Shown piece after piece: positions 17,127-27,539 of a stretch of DNA of 64,000 bases. Under the pieces are notes generated by a model. That model worked only from the letters and a program-made list of their open reading frames with translations. It ran no database searches and was not told where the DNA came from. The stretch comes from Schlesneria sp. (GTDB lineage: Bacteria > Planctomycetota > Planctomycetia > Planctomycetales > Planctomycetaceae), in assembly GCA_028291515.1 (NCBI GenBank), contig JAQGHU010000053.1, positions 1-64,000 of the forward strand, written 5' to 3'. Each line of letters opens with the position of its first letter. Position 1 is the first letter of the stretch. Position numbers and translations under genes: made by a program.

Positions 17127-17930
17127 ATGCCAATCTTTATCAGTTATTCACACGCTGACAAAAAGTTCGTCGATAGGCTCGCTATGGCACTTGTTCGGCA
17201 GGAAGTCCATGTTTGGCTTGATCGTTGGGAGCTGCGATTAGGAGACTCCCTGATTACTAAGATTCAGGAAGCCATTACGGAAGCGAGCGGCCTACTCGTT
17301 GTCTTGTCCGGTGCATCCGTGAAATCCGAGTGGTGCAGGAAGGAACTGAACAGCGGATTGATGCGAGAACTAGACGAAAAGCGTGTTGTCGTATTGCCCA
17401 TTCTTGTTGAGGACTGCACAGTTCCGCTGTTTCTCAGGGATAAGATGTACGCAGATTTCCGCACAAACTTCGACGACGGACTTTTCACTGTTCTCGAAAA
17501 GATTGCCAGTGTGACAAATGAATGGCAGGCGAGAATCGAAGATCCTGAGTACCACAATGACATGGCAATTGATTGGGGATGTGAACAAGGGACTTACTGG
17601 TTTCGCGTAACGGCGATTTCACACGGAGAAAAGATCCCATATTCGATACTTTCCACGATTATGATTTACACAAATGTGACTTCTTCGATTTGGTACCACA
17701 TGCACAGAAAGGACGGGTCGGATGACATTGCACGCGCCGAAATAATCGGCGGCCTTGCGGCTCGCCTTCGCGACGATGACGACACTGACGTTATCCTCAC
17801 GGATCAGTTTGCTCAAAGACGTCAAGCGGAATTCGATGTTGGCCTCGATGGAGATTCGGCGACTCGGTCTAGATACTGGCGGCGACGTGTACTTCCGAAT
17901 TCGCCAACAGATCAATGGCTACGTAGATAG
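17127..17930 (+). CDS. TIR-domain protein with apparent C-terminal frameshift
   Basis: The reading frame gives 267 residues. Residues 1-130 are a TIR domain: PIFISYSHADKKFVDRL, VWLDRWELRLGDSL, SGLLVVLSGASVKSEWCRKE with the expected catalytic Glu73 in WCRKE, then RVVVLPILVEDC. Bacterial TIR domains commonly hydrolyse NAD or make signal nucleotides. Residues 130-240 match no fold I know. The last 25 residues (RSRYWRRRVLPNSP) look unnatural, while the +1 frame over 17830-18081 carries a better tail, so a one- or two-base indel is likely near 17830-17860. It heads a possible three-gene set with 18217-18732 and 18725-20218, bounded by repeats. Confidence 0.8.
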   Translation: MPIFISYSHADKKFVDRLAMALVRQEVHVWLDRWELRLGDSLITKIQEAITEASGLLVVLSGASVKSEWCRKELNSGLMRELDEKRVVVLPILVEDCTVPLFLRDKMYADFRTNFDDGLFTVLEKIASVTNEWQARIEDPEYHNDMAIDWGCEQGTYWFRVTAISHGEKIPYSILSTIMIYTNVTSSIWYHMHRKDGSDDIARAEIIGGLAARLRDDDDTDVILTDQFAQRRQAEFDVGLDGDSATRSRYWRRRVLPNSPTDQWLRR

Positions 17931-18081
17931 AATGAATTCGATCAAGAGCGATCGCGCCAAAGCCAGAGAAGCCAGTGAATCCGTCCGTTCCGTAGATCGG
18001 TCAACTAAGACACGGAAAAAGGTTCCACCTGCGGTGAAGAAGAAAACCGCCGGTTCAAAAAAGAAATCTAAGAAGTCATGA
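17830..18081 (+). pseudogene. displaced C-terminus of the TIR protein (other frame)
   Basis: This frame overlaps the end of the TIR gene and continues past its stop. It reads LASMEIRRLGLDTGGDVYFR, then RQQINGYVDRMNSIKSD, and ends in a lysine-rich tail (KKTAGSKKKSKKS). The composition looks like a real domain end and not a random frame. Joining it to the TIR frame would give a protein of about 317 residues. It may be a true mutation, a sequencing indel or a programmed shift; the sequence alone does not decide. Confidence 0.55.
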
Positions 18082-18216
18082 AACTCGACTTCGTGAAATA
18101 TCATCTCCACGGAGATGGTTGATCGTTCGAGGCCCGTCGGACATTCCATCTGCAGAATGGGCTGTTGATGCGGCTAAAAGAGACTGTGTTGGTGCTGTGA
18201 GCCAGGAGATTACTTC

Positions 18217-18732
18217 GTGATTGCATTGTGGTGGGGTCTGATTTCTGCATGGGTCTTGTCCATCCTGTCTGTTCTATCGGCCATGTGGTGGCTTTCACAG
18301 GACTCTGGACCCGAGCCGCTGTCGAACCTGTTCAACTCTGGATCGGGTTTCGCCTTCACTACAATTAGCCTGATCGTCTATTGGTTCTTCGGAGAGGAAT
18401 ACGAAGCGAAGCAGGCAGCACACAAATTAAAGCTTGATGAACGTGTCAAGGATGTTCTTGACAGAATCGAACGCGAAGAAAGGAACTTCGATCGCATTCA
18501 TACAAAGGGGCACATTTCCGGTGACTTGCATCGAGATGCCGTCGAAGTAGCTTCATTCGAGCTTCTTGAAAGCGCGGTCGAGCCTCTCACAACTGCATGG
18601 CGGTATCGGCGACTTGCGCGGAGGATTCTCAATGAGATCCATCGCAACCAGGAGCTTCCGACTGGGCACAAAGATGTTTCAAAGTTAATTCCATTACTTG
18701 CGCAATTGAAGAAGATGGCAACCGATGCTTGA
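18217..18732 (+). CDS. hypothetical two-helix membrane protein with cytoplasmic helix
   Basis: 171 residues, GTG start after CCAGGAG. Two hydrophobic helices lie in the first 65 residues (ALWWGLISAWVLSILSVLS; FAFTTISLIVYWFFG), then a long charged helical region (AAHKLKLDERVKDVLDRIER) and a soluble tail. No family recognised. Its last 8 bases overlap the start of the next gene (ATGCTTGA), which is strong evidence that the two are one translational unit. Its location after a TIR gene suggests a membrane partner or effector; that is inference. Confidence 0.72.
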   Translation: MIALWWGLISAWVLSILSVLSAMWWLSQDSGPEPLSNLFNSGSGFAFTTISLIVYWFFGEEYEAKQAAHKLKLDERVKDVLDRIEREERNFDRIHTKGHISGDLHRDAVEVASFELLESAVEPLTTAWRYRRLARRILNEIHRNQELPTGHKDVSKLIPLLAQLKKMATDA

Positions 18733-20218
18733 CCAAATGGACGATGGCAGTCATGAGATTACCCTCAATCGAATTGGCGGTGACGCGAAATCGTATGGGG
18801 TATTGCGATGGAGTGCGGCGGCGGGCCTTACATGTTCGTTGACGCTTTCCGTTTCGCATCAGCCACCGATTTCGGAGAGCGTTGGGGTCGGACGCTTCAA
18901 ACAGGATTGCTACGATCAACCAGAGGCGATCGCATTCACAGATGATGGAACTAGGATTGAGCTTTACGGACTTCGACTCGATCGATTCCCAAAAGTCAAT
19001 CATGAAGTACCGGAGTCCGTTGTTCGCGAACTGCAGGATGCTGAAGATCTCGACCACATTCCACCGATGAGTGGCCCCACCTACACGGGAACCGCACTAA
19101 AAGCGGTTATCGACATTGCGCGAGACCTCTTGTTGGCGTTTGACAACAGCACCGAGGAATCTAATCGGCTCTACTTTTCAGGGTCCACAGGAATGCTTCA
19201 TCATTCCTCGGAGGCCGTGACGTTCGTTGCTCGTGACGGATCGTCTACACAAACCCGTCGCGTATGCACTCCCCTGTCCGACGGCATCTCTCTGATTGGC
19301 ATCAACGTCCTGATCAAGGGTTCAGATGGCGGATGGCTCGCATACAAGTATGAGCCACCAAGCGAGCGCGACCTTGGCGGTACTTCTGAACAGTTGTTTA
19401 TTTCGTTTTTGAATGGACGCAAGGTCCCCTTTCATTGGTGGGATAAGCGGGATGGCGCAATTATCCGACGGACCTACTACGGCTCTCAGATTCTGAAACA
19501 CGAACACTACAACGGAATCATGACGCTTCCACTCGATGGGATCGAAGCCGCTCAATACGGAATAGAGGTTCTTCAAAATCTTCCAACGTTGTTTGAGGGA
19601 TTCTGCCGGAAACTTGGACAGGTCAATTTCGCGCCAGCTTTGAACTCAATGTGGGTCGCCAGAGAATCGTACCTTGATCACCAAATGGCCGTGGCTTCCG
19701 TTGGTGTTGAGCAAGTTCTGAAGGCATGGAGGGAGTGGAAAAAATCTCCGAATGCCCCTCAGATTGCGACGAAAAAATCGATCTGGAGAGACGAGTCACT
19801 TAAAAAAGTGATCATACAGAACGGACTAATGCCTGTTCTGAATGAGTTGATCCAAGACAATCGGCTGTCTCACCTCACTCTAGAAGAGAAGAATGAATTG
19901 GCCGTATTGCGGTCGCGCTTGCAGAGTCTGTGGAAGCCTAAAAATGAGATGGCTCTGGCTACTCCGTTTGCGGAAGCTGGCCTAGTCCTTTCTGAATTAG
20001 AGATCAAATCACTGAAAAGGCGAGATCCACACCTTCACGGCGAATGGTTGGACTACCCTTTGAATGCGGCCGATCTCGATCATCATGCGGAACACCTCGA
20101 CAGCCTTTGCATGCTTATCACGAAGTTCGTGCTCAAATTAGCAGGTTACACTGGAACGTATCGAGACTTTGCCTCTCGGCCGATCGATTCAAACTTCGAA
20201 ATCAAGCGCCTTTCATGA
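18725..20218 (+). CDS. hypothetical protein with possible C-terminal HEPN-type RNase motif
   Basis: 497 residues, no family recognised with confidence. The N-terminal 300 residues are beta-rich (YGVLRWSAAAGLTCSLTLSV; AEDLDHIPPMSGPTYTGTAL). From about 310 the protein is helical and includes RESYLDHQMAVASVGVEQVL and a charged stretch. At 433-438 is RDPHLH followed by G, an Rx4H motif inside a helical C-terminus, as in HEPN ribonucleases; the plan of beta domain plus HEPN recalls ApeA-type defence proteins. It overlaps the preceding membrane protein by 8 bases. Expected to be cytoplasmic. The HEPN reading rests on one motif. Confidence 0.7.
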   Translation: MLDQMDDGSHEITLNRIGGDAKSYGVLRWSAAAGLTCSLTLSVSHQPPISESVGVGRFKQDCYDQPEAIAFTDDGTRIELYGLRLDRFPKVNHEVPESVVRELQDAEDLDHIPPMSGPTYTGTALKAVIDIARDLLLAFDNSTEESNRLYFSGSTGMLHHSSEAVTFVARDGSSTQTRRVCTPLSDGISLIGINVLIKGSDGGWLAYKYEPPSERDLGGTSEQLFISFLNGRKVPFHWWDKRDGAIIRRTYYGSQILKHEHYNGIMTLPLDGIEAAQYGIEVLQNLPTLFEGFCRKLGQVNFAPALNSMWVARESYLDHQMAVASVGVEQVLKAWREWKKSPNAPQIATKKSIWRDESLKKVIIQNGLMPVLNELIQDNRLSHLTLEEKNELAVLRSRLQSLWKPKNEMALATPFAEAGLVLSELEIKSLKRRDPHLHGEWLDYPLNAADLDHHAEHLDSLCMLITKFVLKLAGYTGTYRDFASRPIDSNFEIKRLS

Positions 20219-20236
20219 ATCCCCGAAAACTGCGGG

Positions 20237-20263
20237 GTGGCCAGGGCTGGAGCGTCTTCGCGG
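20237..20263. repeat. REP-like palindrome (copy 4), right of the TIR cluster
   Basis: GTGGCCAGGGCTGGAGCG then TCTTCGCGG, a shortened copy of the RAYT-linked repeat. It starts 18 bases after the stop codon of the 497-residue gene. With copies 2 and 3 it brackets the TIR cluster. The following stretch to 20628 has no gene; it shows TGTCAAAA repeats near 20420-20460 and an inverted match of 13 bases (GGACTGACAAATT) near 20784. Confidence 0.6.
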
Positions 20264-20628
20264 AACCTTGCTTTAGCCATGATCAACGTCGATTGCCTTG
20301 CCACGGAGGCTTCCCGTTGGTCCAGCCACGGCCGCTCTATAGTAAGAAGACATGATTTATTGATCTGTCACAAAACAGCCACTTTTTTGAGGAAAACCGC
20401 CAAAAACAGGCCTGTTTTGTCCCCCATTGTCAAAAACTGTCCTGGGGTGTCAAAATTTGTCAGTCCGGATCGCAGGCTTCGCCTCCCCCGATCACGGTGA
20501 CTCCATCGAGGCCGAGACTTTTCGCTGACGATTTGCCAAAAGTCAGCAACTTCATCTAGCTCCGCGCACGCGAGAGTGGCATAACCTTGATTGCTTATGT
20601 GGTATGAAGAACTCTGTGGACCGTAACC

Positions 20629-20684
20629 AACGGCCACACCTGTTGACCCTTGAAATCAGCGGTCAACGCGTGTGGCCGTTTTTC
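20629..20684 (+). terminator. strong intrinsic terminator with no gene in front
   Basis: AACGGCCACAC (20629-20639) pairs with GTGTGGCCGTT (20670-20680), with an inner pair GTTGACC/GGTCAAC, followed by TTTTTCGTT. This is a very stable hairpin with a T-tract in plus orientation. The nearest plus-strand gene ends more than 400 bases upstream, so it may end a small RNA, or terminate a long 3' UTR of the TIR cluster. Confidence 0.65.
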
Positions 20685-21296
20685 GTTGGGGAGGGCCGAT
20701 CAATGTGTCAGTTCAATTCCGTCATTCTCAAAATCTGGCTAGACATCTGGTGACAAAATCGCAGACACCCCCGAAACCCTGCCATGGACTGACAAATTCT
20801 GCCATTTCGTAAGGTTCGAGGCGACGAGTTCTCCTCTCCGTGACTCAGTCCCTTGGTGAGACATCTTCAAATGTGCCGCTCTCATCGCTGCAAAAACCTG
20901 CGAGAAAATTCCCCAAATAGGTGAAATAGGGGCTTGGTCGTGTCACCTGTTTATGGCACAAGAGAGCCACAACCAGTGTGCCAGTCAGACCTCATCGATT
21001 GAGGGTTGGTCAACGCGGAATCGCCTGAGATTGAAGCCCGCCAAGCGGGATTGTTCTTTCACAATTGATCGCCGATCAGCAGCGACCTTGGAGTGCGGTG
21101 GCTCGATACCGCTTTGGCTCCAATCGCCAGCAACCCGTGCGGCTCAACCTGCACAGCCAATGAGTCCTTTGACAACGGACGGCAAACCTGCGAACACTCC
21201 TCATCAGTACAATTGAGAGGTTGTGTCAGCGACCGCAGGTTGTGTCAGCAGCCGGACAGGCGCGCGGCGACATATGGCTCAATTTGTGAGGGTGAC

Positions 21297-21379
21297 ACCA
21301 CGAAGGACACGAAGAGCACGAAGGGATCAAAGAACGGAACGCGGAATTCCATCTTCGTGCTCTTCGTGTCCTTCGTGGT
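21297..21379. repeat. fold-back element, family B, copy 1
   Basis: Left arm 21297-21324 (ACCACGAAGGACACGAAGAG then CACGAAGG) and right arm 21352-21379 are reverse complements with a 27-base loop. Copies with much longer loops occur at 30711-30909 and 36786-36987. Confidence 0.85.
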
Positions 21380-21510
21380 AACCCTCTATCCCTCCACCGC
21401 CAAGGGAACTCAGTTTGGAATTCCGTGGTCGCAAACTTGGTGCGACGCGTTGATGCAGCATCAGAAGAAATCCCAGAGGTGCCACGATCTTGGACTCTTC
21501 GACAAGATCA

Positions 21511-21852
21511 TAGGTATCTACACCTCTTTCCTCAGAGCAAACGGAATGATCGTCGGTTGGTTCATTGTCCTGAGGCCCAAGGGGCCGGCACTTTGCCTAG
21601 CCAGGGCCCTTTGGCCCTGGAATTAGGCCATAATTAGACTTCCCAAGGCCTGAAGGGCCGGACATTTCAGGAGGCTGTGCCGATTTCAAAATGAGGGACT
21701 AATGGGCCGGCCCTTCAGGCCTTCAGAGATGTTTTAAGAGGTCTTGTACCGGGGCCTAAGGACCCCGGCTGGGCAAAGTTCCGGCCCGTTGGGCCTCATG
21801 ACAGAGGCCAATGAATCTCAAAACGAATGCACCAGAGATGTCTAGATACCTA
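21511..21852. mobile_element. transposase-less derivative (MITE) of the IS200-like element
   Basis: About 342 bases. The ends are inverted: TAGGTATCTACACCTC on the left, GAGATGTCTAGATACCTA on the right. Left block (GGCCCAAGGGGCCGG, AGCCAGGGCCCTTTGGCCC, GGCCTGAAGGGCCGGAC) and right block (GGGCCGGCCCTTCAGGCC, GGGCCTCATGACAGAGG, AATCTCAAAACGA) match, in the same order, the blocks left and right of the transposase gene at 55.1-55.9 kb. The gene itself is replaced by about 25 bases. Even the stop-codon context GGGACTAA is retained. A family D repeat (inverted, 21479-21508) touches the left end. Confidence 0.85.
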
Positions 21853-21897
21853 TCCGTGGCTCGCCTTCTCTTGATTCTTTCGCTTGGCCCGAGCCAC

Positions 21898-24139
<2,242 letters not shown>

Positions 24140-24170
24140 CGGTGCCAAGCTGATTGTCTGATGCACGGAA

Positions 24171-24204
24171 GGTCGGTTTTCGGAGTCACTTCCGGAAACC
24201 GACC
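24171..24204 (+). terminator. intrinsic terminator-like hairpin after enolase
   Basis: GGTCGGTTTTCGGA and TCCGGAAACCGACC pair across a short loop, 32 bases after the enolase stop. The run after it (TCTCCAAAACTGAGTTT) is only partly T-rich. Confidence 0.6.
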
Positions 24205-24292
24205 TCTCCAAAACTGAGTTTATTGTCGCAAGACTTTCGAAATCGCTGGGAGCGATCGCGAGTCTGAGTTTCGGATGCTGGAAAGTCTACCG

Positions 24293-25525
24293 ATGACCTC
24301 GTCGCTGATCACGACTCAGGCCGAATTCGATGACCTGTGCCAGCATATGCGCGAATCGAAACTCGTTGCGTTCGACACCGAGTTCGTTTCTGAATACACC
24401 TATCGCCCCGAACTTTGCCTGCTGCAGTTCGCGACGGCCGAACGGTGTGTCGCGGTCGATCCCTTCGAGGTGCAAGATCTGAGCGCCTGGTGGGAGCTGA
24501 TGGCGGGCGATAAGACCACCACGATCATCCACGGTGGCCGCGAAGAAGTTCGCTTCTGCCTGACCTACGCCAACATCGCACCTCGCAAAGTCTGGGACGT
24601 CCAGGTCGCCGAAGGCCTGCGATCACGCAGCTTTCCCTTGGGCTATGACGCACTCGTCAAACGGATCCTTGGACGAACCGCACACGGCCGTGAAACACGC
24701 ACCGATTGGCGACGGCGTCCGCTCAGCGATAACCAGATCGCCTACGCCGTCGACGACGTGAAGCATGTGCTGGAGATCTACGACATCCAGAAGAAGTCGC
24801 TCACCAAGCTGAAGCGACAGACCTGGGTGCAGGCCGAGATGCAGCGAATGATCGATGAGGTCGCTTCCGAACGAGCCCCCGAAAGCTGGCAACGACTGCC
24901 GGGAATCCATCGCCTGTCGGCTCGCGAATTGGCCGTCGTCCGCGAAGTCTATCGCTGGCGCGAAGCCGAAGCCGCCGCGAAGAACCGGCCGATGCGAAAG
25001 ATCCTGCGAGACGACCTGGTCCTGGAAATCGCCAAGCGCCGCCCCACGAGCGAGGCCGATCTGCTGGCCGTCCGCGACATGAATCGCCCCGAGTACAAAA
25101 AAGCCGCCGCCGCCATGCTGGCCTGCGTCGCCGAGGGGATGGCCGTTCCGAAGAACCAGTTGCCAGTGCTGCCGAAGTCACTCGACGAAGAGAAGTCGCA
25201 CGACGAGCAAGTGGTCGGCCAACTCCTGGGGTTGGCCTTGGCCAATCGCTGTGCCGAATTGAACGTCGCCATGGGCTTGATCGGCAAGACGGCGGACCTG
25301 CGGCACCTGGTCCGCTGGCATGCTTATGGCGAAAAAGAAGGCGAACCGCCCCGACTCACTCAAGGTTGGCGAGCCGAAGTTTGCGGCGACCTGCTGACGG
25401 ATGTTCTGAACGGCAAAATCTCATTGCGAGTCGCCGATCCACAGTCAGACCATCCCCTGGTCTTCGAGCGCATTCCGGATGCCGCTACGGAAGACCGAAC
25501 GGACGCTGTCCAAGAACCCGCCTAG
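24293..25525 (+). CDS. rnd: ribonuclease D-like 3'-5' exonuclease with HRDC domain
   Basis: 410 residues. DEDD-type 3'-5' exoribonuclease expected to trim tRNA or other structured RNA 3' ends. Exo I is in VAFDTEFVSEYTYRPELCLL, Exo II around IIHGGREEVRFC, Exo III in QIAYAVDDVKHVLEIY. An HRDC domain follows near 200-290 (LSARELAVVREVYRWREAEA; LEIAKRRPTSEADLLAVRDM). The last 120 residues are a helical family-specific tail. An in-frame ATG six codons upstream (24275) is possible. It begins 154 bases after enolase with the terminator between, so it probably has its own promoter. Confidence 0.9.
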   Translation: MTSSLITTQAEFDDLCQHMRESKLVAFDTEFVSEYTYRPELCLLQFATAERCVAVDPFEVQDLSAWWELMAGDKTTTIIHGGREEVRFCLTYANIAPRKVWDVQVAEGLRSRSFPLGYDALVKRILGRTAHGRETRTDWRRRPLSDNQIAYAVDDVKHVLEIYDIQKKSLTKLKRQTWVQAEMQRMIDEVASERAPESWQRLPGIHRLSARELAVVREVYRWREAEAAAKNRPMRKILRDDLVLEIAKRRPTSEADLLAVRDMNRPEYKKAAAAMLACVAEGMAVPKNQLPVLPKSLDEEKSHDEQVVGQLLGLALANRCAELNVAMGLIGKTADLRHLVRWHAYGEKEGEPPRLTQGWRAEVCGDLLTDVLNGKISLRVADPQSDHPLVFERIPDAATEDRTDAVQEPA

Positions 25526-25764
25526 GGTCAACCCGCGCCGCTCTGTTTCCCTAACAAAACGGCGGCACAACCGTATTCTCTGAAACAACTTGCGCCCTTG
25601 ACAGAAGTTTGACAGAGACATGACGGACTCATGACACATGGATTCCGATCTTCGGATAAAGTTCTCCGGCCTTTGGCATCACGTGGTCCACACCTGATGG
25701 CCAAGAACGAAGCAAGGGATTGTTTCGGCTGTCCGAGGGAACTCAAACCAAAGATTGGAACTTC

Positions 25765-26760
25765 ATGTCCATCTCGACTCCGTCTCGTCGTGGTCGCAAG
25801 CACGCTCATCCGGAACATCCGGTCACGAAGCCTGTTGCGACTGCTGCCAATAAGCCTGAACCTGTTTGGGCTCCCTGGTTGCCTGATCGTCTTCGCCTGA
25901 ACAACATCGACTGGATTGTTACCGCCTGGATGGTTGTCATGCATGCGGGTGCGTTGGCGGCACCGTTCTTTTTCAATTGGGAATCATTAGCCGTCGCGTT
26001 CGTGATGCACTGGTTCACGGCCAGCATCGGGATCTGCCTGGGTTATCACCGCTTCCTGTCGCACAAGTCGTTCAAGCTGGCTTCCCCAGTCCGCTTTGTG
26101 ACACTGCTGGCTGGTTCACTGTCGGGCGAAGGTTCGCCGCTGGTCTGGGCGGCGACGCACCGCATGCACCATCACCGTTCCGATCAGGAAGGTGATCCGC
26201 ATTCACCACTGGTCACCGCGATCTGGTCGCACCTGAACTGGATGTTCGTCAAACGAACGCCCGCTCAACAGGAAGCTCAATTCAAGAAGTACATTCCGGA
26301 TCTGGTCGGCGATCCGATGCTGCAATTCTTCGAAAAGACCTATTTCCTGTGGCTGGTCGCCTCTGGCGTCGCCATGTATGCCGTCGGTGGCGTCCCCATG
26401 CTGTTGTGGGGCCTGTGCATGCGAGTCGTGATGGTGTACCACGGCACCTGGTTTGTTAATTCGGCCACTCACATCTGGGGCTACCGCAACTACGACGTTC
26501 GCGATGAAAGCCGCAACCTGTGGTGGGTCGCGATCTGGGCGTACGGCGAAGGCTGGCACAACAATCATCACGCTCACCCCAGTGTCGCTCCGGCTGGACA
26601 TCAGTGGTGGGAACTGGATCCAACCTGGTGGTCGATCAAGACGCTGCGTTTCTTCGGCCTGGCCTACGACATCAACGACCGCATCCCAATGAAGACGACC
26701 GGCCGAGCTCCTGCTGCGGAAGAAGCCGAAGCTGAGACGGAACTCGTCCAAGTCGCTTAG
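25765..26760 (+). CDS. acyl-CoA / acyl-lipid fatty acid desaturase (delta-9 type)
   Basis: 331 residues. Membrane di-iron enzyme that puts a cis double bond into fatty acyl chains. The three histidine boxes are present: HRFLSH at 95-100, HRMHHH at 132-137, and HNNHH at 265-269. Hydrophobic helices occur at about 50-90 and 190-230. A His/Arg-rich N-terminal tail of about 40 residues precedes the core. ATG 25765 is preceded by TTGGAAC; the frame runs on to 25720 without good sense. The gene ends in a strong terminator at 26791. It probably adjusts membrane fluidity. Confidence 0.93.
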   Translation: MSISTPSRRGRKHAHPEHPVTKPVATAANKPEPVWAPWLPDRLRLNNIDWIVTAWMVVMHAGALAAPFFFNWESLAVAFVMHWFTASIGICLGYHRFLSHKSFKLASPVRFVTLLAGSLSGEGSPLVWAATHRMHHHRSDQEGDPHSPLVTAIWSHLNWMFVKRTPAQQEAQFKKYIPDLVGDPMLQFFEKTYFLWLVASGVAMYAVGGVPMLLWGLCMRVVMVYHGTWFVNSATHIWGYRNYDVRDESRNLWWVAIWAYGEGWHNNHHAHPSVAPAGHQWWELDPTWWSIKTLRFFGLAYDINDRIPMKTTGRAPAAEEAEAETELVQVA

Positions 26761-26790
26761 ATCTTTTTCGCGAAAGACAGATGACAAATA

Positions 26791-26830
26791 GACTTCCGAA
26801 GTCACATCGACTTCGGAAGTCTTTCTTTTT
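26791..26830 (+). terminator. intrinsic terminator of the desaturase gene
   Basis: GACTTCCGAAGT (26791-26802) and ACTTCGGAAGTC (26810-26821) form a 12-base stem, followed at once by TTTCTTTTT. This is a textbook Rho-independent terminator, 30 bases after the stop codon. Confidence 0.9.
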
Positions 26831-27008
26831 GGGACCGCGCCCGTCCGCGTTGTCACCACGATCGCCATAACCGGAAAACCTATGCAAATCCGCACTTCCG
26901 GCACGATTGGGGAAACCATCGACCCCCGCGAAATCGTTTCCGATAAACGAACTGTTGCTCACGGTGTAGCCGGAATCCCCGGCTTGGCCTGCAGCAGGAG
27001 GTGGCCGG

Positions 27009-27539
27009 ATGAAGTGCAGATCGGCAGTCATGCTCGCGATCGGGATCAGCCTGGCAGCCTCGGGATGCACCTTGGGCCGCGGGGGCAACTGCAATTCCGG
27101 ACTGTTCTGCAGCGACTGCATTCCCCCTTGGGTTCCCACGCCGAAGTACATTCAATGCGTCGACGATGTCGTCGTCTGGGAAACGGGTAAGAATTGTGGC
27201 ATCCACGCCCTTGCCCGCTATCGACACCAATGCGGTCAGAAGCTCACCGCCGACTTTTCGGCTGGTTTCGTGCAGGCCTACATCGATCTAGCGGAAGGAC
27301 GTGGCCCGCTGCCACCAAGTGTCCCGCCATCGTGCTACTGGCAGGCCTACTACCGTTCTTGTGCTGGCAAACCACGAATTGAAGAGTGGTATGCCGGCTA
27401 TCAGGTCGGTCTGGATCAGGGCCTGCAGAGCGGCGTGTCGCAATTCCGAAGAATCGATATTCGGACATTCGGCTGCAACGGAGGACCTGGACCGGCACCA
27501 GGAATCCCGGCGACTGGACTAACGCGGCTGGGGATTTGA
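27009..27539 (+). CDS. cysteine-rich lipoprotein of unknown function
   Basis: 176 residues. The leader MKCRSAVMLAIGISLAASGC has a lipobox at LAASGC (Cys20), so the protein should be membrane-anchored outside the cytoplasm. The mature part is Cys- and Pro-rich near its N-terminus (SGLFCSDCIPPWVPTP), then has FSAGFVQAYIDLAEG, PSCYWQAYYRS and EWYAGYQVGLDQG, a pattern that recurs in planctomycete lipoproteins of unknown role. The 3' end overlaps the convergent gene at 27519 by 21 bases. Confidence 0.8.
   Translation: MKCRSAVMLAIGISLAASGCTLGRGGNCNSGLFCSDCIPPWVPTPKYIQCVDDVVVWETGKNCGIHALARYRHQCGQKLTADFSAGFVQAYIDLAEGRGPLPPSVPPSCYWQAYYRSCAGKPRIEEWYAGYQVGLDQGLQSGVSQFRRIDIRTFGCNGGPGPAPGIPATGLTRLGI

Noticed and set aside
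21093-21626. 177-codon plus-strand ORF
   Set aside because: It runs through the family B fold-back and the left end of the MITE; the apparent protein is translated repeat.
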